6,945 bases of DNA from SAR202 cluster bacterium. Its GTDB lineage: Bacteria > Chloroflexota > Dehalococcoidia > Lucifugimonadales > UBA826. The notes beneath the pieces are model-generated. The model was not told the DNA's origin. It saw nothing but the letters and a program-made list of their open reading frames with translations, and did no database searches. Below are positions 5,692 through 6,945 of the stretch, piece by piece. Location of the stretch: positions 1 through 6,945 of the forward strand of contig VFFY01000075.1 in assembly GCA_009392675.1 (NCBI GenBank). Direction: 5' to 3'. Numbering within the stretch: the first letter of the stretch is position 1; the number at the start of each line of letters is the position of its first letter. Position numbers and translations under genes: made by a program.

Positions 5692-6945
5692 ATAATACAA
5701 CTGAGTCTCAATTAGCTTTGGAAAAAATATGGGCTATTAGCGATATGGATGACTCACTCCTTCAAAGGGCTAGGTTGACTGGCTTGGAACCTGTATTGCC
5801 ATCTGTTTATAAAACCGGTGTTGCCGCTCAATCAACGATAGCCGCCTCAGCTCTAGCTGCTTCTGAAATGTGGAGATTTCGGACTGGCAGAAGCCAAGAT
5901 GTGTCTGTCGATATGAAGCATGCTGCTATCGGGTTCCGCAGTGAAAGATACACTCAAATAAATGGGGATACATCAAAGACGTTCGCAAGTAGTGGAGTAA
6001 GTGACGACCCTTCTGAGGTTCACGGATTCTATAAATGTGGGGATGGTGGCTGGCTACAAATACACGGTAATTATCCAGCACATAAACTGGGTGTCATAGA
6101 GGCATTCCGTTGTGAACCGACAAAAAAAGCCGTGCAAGACACACTTTCAAAAATGACGTCCTTAGAGGCTGAGACTTATCTGACTGGAAGAGCTTTACCG
6201 GCCGCGATGATGCGTACTCTTGATGAATGGTCTGTCCACCCGCAAGGTGTGGCAGTATCTAGCCTTCCTCTCATGGAGATAGAAAAAATAGGTGAGGCGG
6301 ATCCTCTTAATTTCTCAGATAATCCGAAAAGACCCCTTGAAGGAATCAAAGTTTTGGAGCTTACCAAGGTATTGGCAGGCCCCCTGATGGGAAGGACTCT
6401 TGGGGAACACGGGGCCAATGTTCTTTGGTTAAATGCTCCCCATCTTGATGTTATAGATGGTCTGATAATGGATATGTCCAAAGGTAAGTATCCAGCGCAT
6501 CTTGATCTTGACGACAGGAAGGATAAGGTGACCTTTACCGAGTTATCTAAATCCGCTGATGTGTTTATACAAGGGTACAGACCTGGAAGCATAGCCTCCA
6601 AAGGATTTTCCCCTTACGATATGGCCGAGATCCGCCCCGGGATTGTTTGTGTAGAGATTTCAGCATTCAGCCATGAGGGCCCATGGTCGAGTAGACGGGG
6701 GTTCGACAGTATCGTGCAAACCGTCAGTGGTATCGGTAGAGAAGGTGGAATTGCAAAAGACCAAGAAGGTATGGTGCATTTACCTTGCCAGGCTCTGGAT
6801 CACGCCACCGGTTACCTCGGTGCCTTTGGTGCGATGGTTGCACTGCTAAAACAAAGACGAGAGGGTGGCAGTTGGAGGGTTCGATTATCACTCGCGCAAA
6901 CAGGGCATTGGCTAAAATCACTAGGTCGTATGAATGAAATTACAT
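5688..6945 (+). CDS. Class III (CaiB/BaiF) CoA-transferase with half-domains in reversed order, 3' end outside window
   Basis: The frame is open for 419 codons to the window edge. Residues 216-408 are a typical CaiB/BaiF N-terminal part. They include RPLEGIKVLELTKVLAGPLMG (216-236), DVFIQGYRPGSIASKGF (291-307), RPGIVCVEISAFSHEGPW (316-333), GFDSIVQTVSG (338-348) and QALDHATGY (368-376), in which Asp371 should be the nucleophile that forms the acyl-CoA anhydride. REGGSWRVRLSLAQ (391-404) follows. Residues 43-205 look like the latter half of the same fold: a first copy of the G-x-V-x-VS segment (TGRSQDVSVDMKHAA, 66-80), then a C-terminal-like region with GWLQIHGNYP and HPQGVAV. Such enzymes move CoA between carboxylic acids in the cytosol; the substrate is unknown. 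An in-frame TAA at 5676-5678 leaves ATG 5688 as the first possible start. No strong ribosome-binding site is visible. Confidence 0.88.
   Translation, partial: MNNTTESQLALEKIWAISDMDDSLLQRARLTGLEPVLPSVYKTGVAAQSTIAASALAASEMWRFRTGRSQDVSVDMKHAAIGFRSERYTQINGDTSKTFASSGVSDDPSEVHGFYKCGDGGWLQIHGNYPAHKLGVIEAFRCEPTKKAVQDTLSKMTSLEAETYLTGRALPAAMMRTLDEWSVHPQGVAVSSLPLMEIEKIGEADPLNFSDNPKRPLEGIKVLELTKVLAGPLMGRTLGEHGANVLWLNAPHLDVIDGLIMDMSKGKYPAHLDLDDRKDKVTFTELSKSADVFIQGYRPGSIASKGFSPYDMAEIRPGIVCVEISAFSHEGPWSSRRGFDSIVQTVSGIGREGGIAKDQEGMVHLPCQALDHATGYLGAFGAMVALLKQRREGGSWRVRLSLAQTGHWLKSLGRMNEIT

Noticed and set aside
6176..6601. 141-codon open frame on the minus strand
   Set aside because: It lies wholly inside the CoA-transferase gene, whose + strand frame carries clear family motifs throughout. 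The antisense translation has no recognisable domain.

Overview
The window is bacterial DNA of moderate G+C content (mid-40s percent, judged by eye). It is densely packed with protein-coding genes: six read rightward on the + strand and one reads leftward. I see no rRNA, tRNA, CRISPR array, insertion sequence or transposase. The mix of HpcH-type aldolase, amidohydrolase, MFS transporter, nucleoside hydrolase and class III CoA-transferase recalls marine or soil heterotrophs such as the SAR202/Dehalococcoidia-like Chloroflexota. That placement is a guess from gene content, not a phylogenetic result.

Layout. The left edge (1-562, minus) holds the N-terminal 187 residues of an HpcH/HpaI-type 2-keto-3-deoxy acid aldolase, probably started from TTG. 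An 82-bp divergent intergenic region (563-644) follows. The + strand then carries an N-acyl-D-amino-acid deacylase-like amidohydrolase (645-2213), a pyridoxamine-phosphate-oxidase-like flavin split-barrel protein (2218-2682), a pentapeptide-repeat protein (2690-3295), a 12-TM MFS transporter (3357-4589) and an inosine-uridine-type nucleoside hydrolase (4615-5577). After a 110-bp gap that may contain a gene remnant comes a class III CoA-transferase that runs off the right edge (5688-6945).

How the genes may work together. Gaps between successive + strand genes are 4, 7, 61, 25 and 110 bp, with no convincing terminator, so 645-5577 is probably one transcript and the CoA-transferase may be read with it. 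Deacylation of N-acyl-D-amino acids, nucleoside cleavage, an MFS carrier, CoA activation and an aldolase together suggest scavenging of organic nitrogen and carbon, but no single pathway is visible. The pentapeptide-repeat protein is the outlier. It has a two-block, Qnr-like register and sits directly before the transporter.

Most genes belong to familiar families. The points most worth a second look are the half-domain order of the CoA-transferase, the loss of the general-acid His and a ribose-binding Glu in the nucleoside hydrolase, the Cys-to-Asp change in the deacylase active site, and the remnant-like reading frame at 5583-5678. I did not find convincing evidence of a wholly new system.
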